The notes beneath the pieces are model-generated. The model did no database searches. It was not told the DNA's origin and saw only the letters and a list, made by a program, of their open reading frames with translations. Shown here in pieces: positions 61,290 through 64,000 of a DNA stretch of 64,000 bases. The position numbers were made by a program, and so were the translations under genes. How positions within the stretch are numbered: the stretch's first letter is position 1; the number at the start of each line of letters is the position of its first letter. The DNA comes from Candidatus Leptofilum gracile (GTDB lineage Bacteria > Chloroflexota > Anaerolineae > Promineifilales > Promineifilaceae). The stretch is from NCBI GenBank assembly GCA_016713825.1, contig JADJOJ010000008.1, positions 189,408-253,407 on the forward strand, read 5' to 3'.

Positions 61290-61634
61290 CTAATCCAAAT
61301 TATCAAACAGGTCCGGCAAACCTGGCTTTTCGCGGGCACATTCCGGGCAGCCCACCTGCGGCTTGGCCACGTCGATGAGGTGCTTGCTGCAAAACGCCTT
61401 CACGCCAACCCGTCGATTAAAGCCCAAAAACCCTTTTTCAATATTGGCCTCCAGCACCAAATTGGGATTGCTATTCGCCAGCAGAATATCGGGCACGGGG
61501 CAACTGCTGCAATCCGTGGGCCGCCATGCCTCCGAGCGGGGATTGGCCATAATCAGGCGGCACTCCTGGTCAGATTTGCCACGATGGAAGTTTTGGTAAT
61601 AAAAACGGCACTCTTTGCCAGCCGGTGTTTTCAT
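61290..61634 (-). CDS. Cys-rich small protein, 114 aa, possible zinc binder
   Basis: Starts MKTPAGKECRFYYQNFHRG at 61634; the longer TTG reading adds four residues. Cysteines occur as ECRLI, CSSCP, FCSKH and CPECAREKP, so two CxxC pairs could bind zinc or an iron-sulfur cluster. It has no name I recognise. It lies 66 bp before the MutS-like gene on the same strand. Confidence 0.6.
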   Translation of the reverse strand: MKTPAGKECRFYYQNFHRGKSDQECRLIMANPRSEAWRPTDCSSCPVPDILLANSNPNLVLEANIEKGFLGFNRRVGVKAFCSKHLIDVAKPQVGCPECAREKPGLPDLFDNLD

Positions 61635-61689
61635 AAAAAGTTCCAATTGCTATTAAAAGTAAAGTGCAGAAAGTTTTTGAAAAATAATC

Positions 61690-61752
61690 ATCAAAGATTT
61701 CATAGATTTAGAGGAAAAAAATCTGTCTAATCTGCGAAATCTGTTGATAAAG
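61690..61752. repeat. Intergenic CAGATT word repeat
   Basis: ATCAAAGATTTCATAGATTTAG facing AATCTGTCTAATCTGCGAAATCTGTTGAT. It is flanked by two similar transposon-end-like words (AAGTAAAGTGCAGAAAGTTTT at 61658 and AAGTAAAGTGCAAAAGTTTT at 61781). Confidence 0.55.
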
Positions 61753-61775
61753 AATTTTAAAAACTTTTTTCCAAT

Positions 61776-62876
61776 CACTTAAGTAAAGTGCAAAAGTTTT
61801 CAGAATTTAGAGTGAGGCATCATAGACAGATGCCAAAGAAAATCAATTACACCTTAACAACCGAATCTCTTGGACTCATTGAGCAAGCGATCAAAATCAC
61901 GAGGACCTTCGCGTGCGCCATCGGCTACCCTGATCCGTCTGCTCCATCTTGGCCAAAGCCCGCTGGATCGCTAAGCTCCTAGCGATTCAACCCAGCCAGG
62001 TTTACTATTGGCATAAACGTTGGCGGGAAGAGGGCATTGATGGACAGCGGACAACTAGCGCGGGCCGCCCAAAAGCAGCCGATGCGCAGTATCGCCAAAT
62101 CTTAGAGGAGACGATGGCTAAAGAGCCGACCGAGTTAGGCTATGCCTTTAACGTTTGGGATGCAGCGGCTTATGGCTCATCTAGAGCAGGCGACGGGGAT
62201 TCGCGTTAGGAACGCACCTTCCTCAATATTTTAGCTGAGCAAGACTATGTTTATCGTCGCCCTAAGCACACCCTTGACCCCCTGCAAGACAAAGCCGTCA
62301 AAGCCAGAGCCGAAGCGACGCTAGAAGAGCTGAAAAAAGCTGAACGCGCCGAGATCGAACTTTTCTTTGTGGACGAAACGACACTGAGACTCCTGTGTAC
62401 TCATAAAGTGTTGGATGAAGCGCGGTCAGCAAAGCGGTAGCGGCACCAGGACCGGCTCAATGGCATCACCTTTTGGAGCCTACAACTGGCGCACCGATGA
62501 AGTCATCACCCCTGCCCGTAGCCAAAAAGAACTCGGCTTCTTTCTCCAGCTTTATCCAACTTCTGATGGCGACTGCGCCTCAGGACCGACCGGTTGTGCT
62601 CGTGATGGACAATGCCTCTTACCATCATAGCCAGGCTTCCGAAGCACTTCTAGCCTTTTTGAAACACGTTCGACAGTCTTCTGGTTGCCCCCTTACTGTT
62701 CGGACTTAAATCCCATTGAGCGCTATTGGCGGCACCTGAAAGAAAGCGTGTGCCAATCGCCTGTTCAAAACGATTGATGAGATGATTGATTCGGTTGATA
62801 AGGTACTGACTATTCAGAACGAGATTGCCCATTCTGACAGATTCTTATTTACGAAAACTTTTTGCTGACTACTTAA
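61776..62876 (+). mobile_element. Decayed IS630-family insertion sequence
   Basis: Imperfect terminal inverted repeats: TTAAGTAAAGTGCAAAAGTTTT at the left and, on the other strand, TTAAGTAGTCAGCAAAAAGTTTT at the right. Between them lie fragments of one transposase in shifting frames: a helix-turn-helix (VYYWHKRWREEGIDG), FFVDET, VMDNASYHHS and NPIERYWRHLK, i.e. the DDE triad of IS630. Several stops and frame changes make it inactive. Confidence 0.85.
61836..62760 (+). pseudogene. IS630 transposase, broken by several frameshifts/stops
   Basis: The reading begins near MPKKINYTLTTESLGLIEQ, shifts frame at about 61950, has TAG near 62208, another stop near 62438, and shifts again before LPPYCSDLNPIERYW (about 62690-62740). 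All three catalytic acidic residues remain recognisable, so decay is recent. Confidence 0.85.
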
Positions 62877-63118
62877 AATCAGCCGTTAATTATCGTTGTT
62901 TCCCCATTTTGTTCAACCACCTACCCCGTTTGATCATGGGCATCTCATCGATTTAGGGCTTACGCAGTTACGCCGGCCGCCTCTCAGTCCCGAAGGGCGG
63001 CTCGCCTGACCAAGCCGATGGTGGCATGGTGGGGACAGCGGCCACAGCCTTTAAGTGCATAACGCCTACGATTATTACATCACTATCTTTGCAGATTTTA
63101 AACCCACCAGAGGCAGTG

Positions 63119-63185
63119 TCATACCCGCGTAGGCGGGTAGCCATCTTTCCACTGGCGTGGATTCCCGCCTTCGCGGAGCCTGCCA
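63119..63185. repeat. REP-like palindrome, diverged copy
   Basis: TACCCGCGTAGGCGGGTA and ATTCCCGCCTTCGCGGA form two hairpins in the same arrangement as 861-930. The rest of 62877-63470 shows no gene to me. Confidence 0.6.
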
Positions 63186-63482
63186 TCACGAAGGTGGGGG
63201 AGTGACCATCAAAAGGGCAAAGATAGTGTTACATTCTTCCATAAGTTTTACTTACTGTTATCAATACCGTCTGCTTATACAAACGTGTATCTTTAGGCCG
63301 TAACCCGATCAGCAAGTTGACGATCGGGCAAAATAAGCGCTCTTTAGGAATTTGCGGTGGACTGCCTGAAAGGTGATACGCGCGCCGAGGTGCATCACGC
63401 GTCACGCATCACATTTCAAAGCACATGCCCTGGAAACTAAAGACCCCAAATTGTTTACAAACTGGAGGCTTTTGCATGAAAC

Positions 63483-63953
63483 GTGCTTTTGTATCTCATC
63501 ATGGCGCTGCTGCTGGTTAGCCTGGCGGCGTGCGAACAAACGGCCGAAGAAGACGCCCTGGCAGTGGTGAATGAACCGGGCGTGGTCACCGTCTTCAAGT
63601 CGCCCACCTGAGGCTGCTGTGGCGATTGGAGCGCCCACCTGGAAGCCAATGGCTTCACCGTGGTAGAAAAAGGGGTTAACGACCTGTATGCAGTCAAAGC
63701 AACTTACCGCGTTCCCGAACAGCTCTTCTCTTGCCATACGGCCGTTGTAGACGGCTATATCATCGAAGGACACGTACCGGCCGCCGAAATCAGCCGGTTA
63801 TTAGCAGAAAAACCAGATGTGCTGGGCCTTGGCGTGCCCGGCATGCCCATCGGCTCCCCCAGGCATGGAAAGCCCCGGCCAGGCCCCGAAGCGTACACCG
63901 TTTTTACGTTTAACGACGCGGGTGAAACGGCCGTTTACGCCTCATATCCCTAG
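63483..63953 (+). pseudogene. DUF411 metal-binding lipoprotein gene with in-frame UGA
   Basis: Read from the GTG at 63483, or from the ATG at 63475 with one T removed, it gives LIMALLLVSLAACEQ (lipobox), VVTVFKSPT, UGA at 63609-63611, GCCGDWSAHLEANGF, SCHTAVVDGYIIEGHVPAAEI and GVPGMPIGSP: a full DUF411 protein. Family members have CGCC after SPT, so the UGA replaces the first Cys. Either a nonsense mutation or selenocysteine. A hairpin GTGGCG / CGCCCAC with loop ATTGGAG follows the UGA directly. Confidence 0.7.
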
Positions 63954-64000
63954 TTACCCCCTCGTTCAACAACTCCCCCCTGGCAAGGCGGTTCGGCAGC

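Noticed and set aside
1..64000. tRNA, rRNA or B12/T-box elements
   Set aside because: I looked in the larger gaps (22.3-22.9, 28.8-29.4, 30.6-30.9, 62.9-63.5 kb, and before the cobalamin gene); only the SAM-I motif was convincing.

Overview
The window reads as chromosomal DNA of a member of the Chloroflexota, most likely an Anaerolineae-type lineage. This is inferred from lipoproteins with Thr/Pro-rich linkers, a CSLREA / C25-peptidase giant with DAFSP repeats, multi-GAF histidine kinases, YfhO and GT39 membrane proteins, and many TTG/GTG starts. No rRNA or tRNA gene and no CRISPR array was seen.

Layout. 1-2.5 kb: two secreted cell-wall enzymes (VanY-like, CapA-like). 2.5-3.9 kb: a PIN toxin/antitoxin pair and an orphan gene. 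3.9-8.1 kb: a heterodimeric ABC exporter preceded by a promoter, a 32-codon leader ORF and two terminators that look like a ribosome-controlled attenuator. 8.1-15.6 kb: inositol-phosphate synthase, a TIM-barrel protein and three surface-polysaccharide membrane/glycosyltransferase genes. 15.8-18.6 kb: HAD phosphatase, an AT-rich membrane protein and rlmN. 18.7-20.9 kb: two tandem LysM-M23 peptidases. 21-31.7 kb: housekeeping genes (rho, fbp, cdsA, uppS, frr, pyrH, tsf, rpsB, metK with a SAM-I riboswitch, fabI). 31.7-37.2 kb: alkyladenine glycosylase, a large PAS/GAF sensor kinase and proline dehydrogenase. 37.2-40.7 kb: dgkA-ybeY-pgpH-yqeY. 40.9-49.7 kb: accessory genes (methyltransferase, TPR, fructosamine-kinase-like, two lipoproteins, cobalamin adenosyltransferase, MFS, P450, truncated haemoglobin). 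49.8-61.7 kb: a soluble-adenylyl-cyclase-like protein, the giant surface peptidase (frameshifted) and a membrane MutS-like ATPase. 61.8-64 kb: a decayed IS630 element and a DUF411 gene with an in-frame UGA.

Two signals stand out. First, the palindrome ACGGCCGT occurs about 115 times in 64 kb by my manual count, against one or two expected, inside genes and between them. It behaves like the HIP1 repeat of cyanobacteria and is absent from several conserved genes and from the foreign-looking DNA. Second, the ABC exporter leader (7777-8061) has a strong promoter, a translated small ORF, and an RNA segment in that ORF that can pair with the 5' arm of the following terminator. This is the logic of antibiotic-responsive attenuation known for bmrB-bmrCD. 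A third layer is a varied set of short-word intergenic repeats and perfect hairpins, plus a 141-bp MITE with a 10-bp target duplication next to the rpsB promoter.
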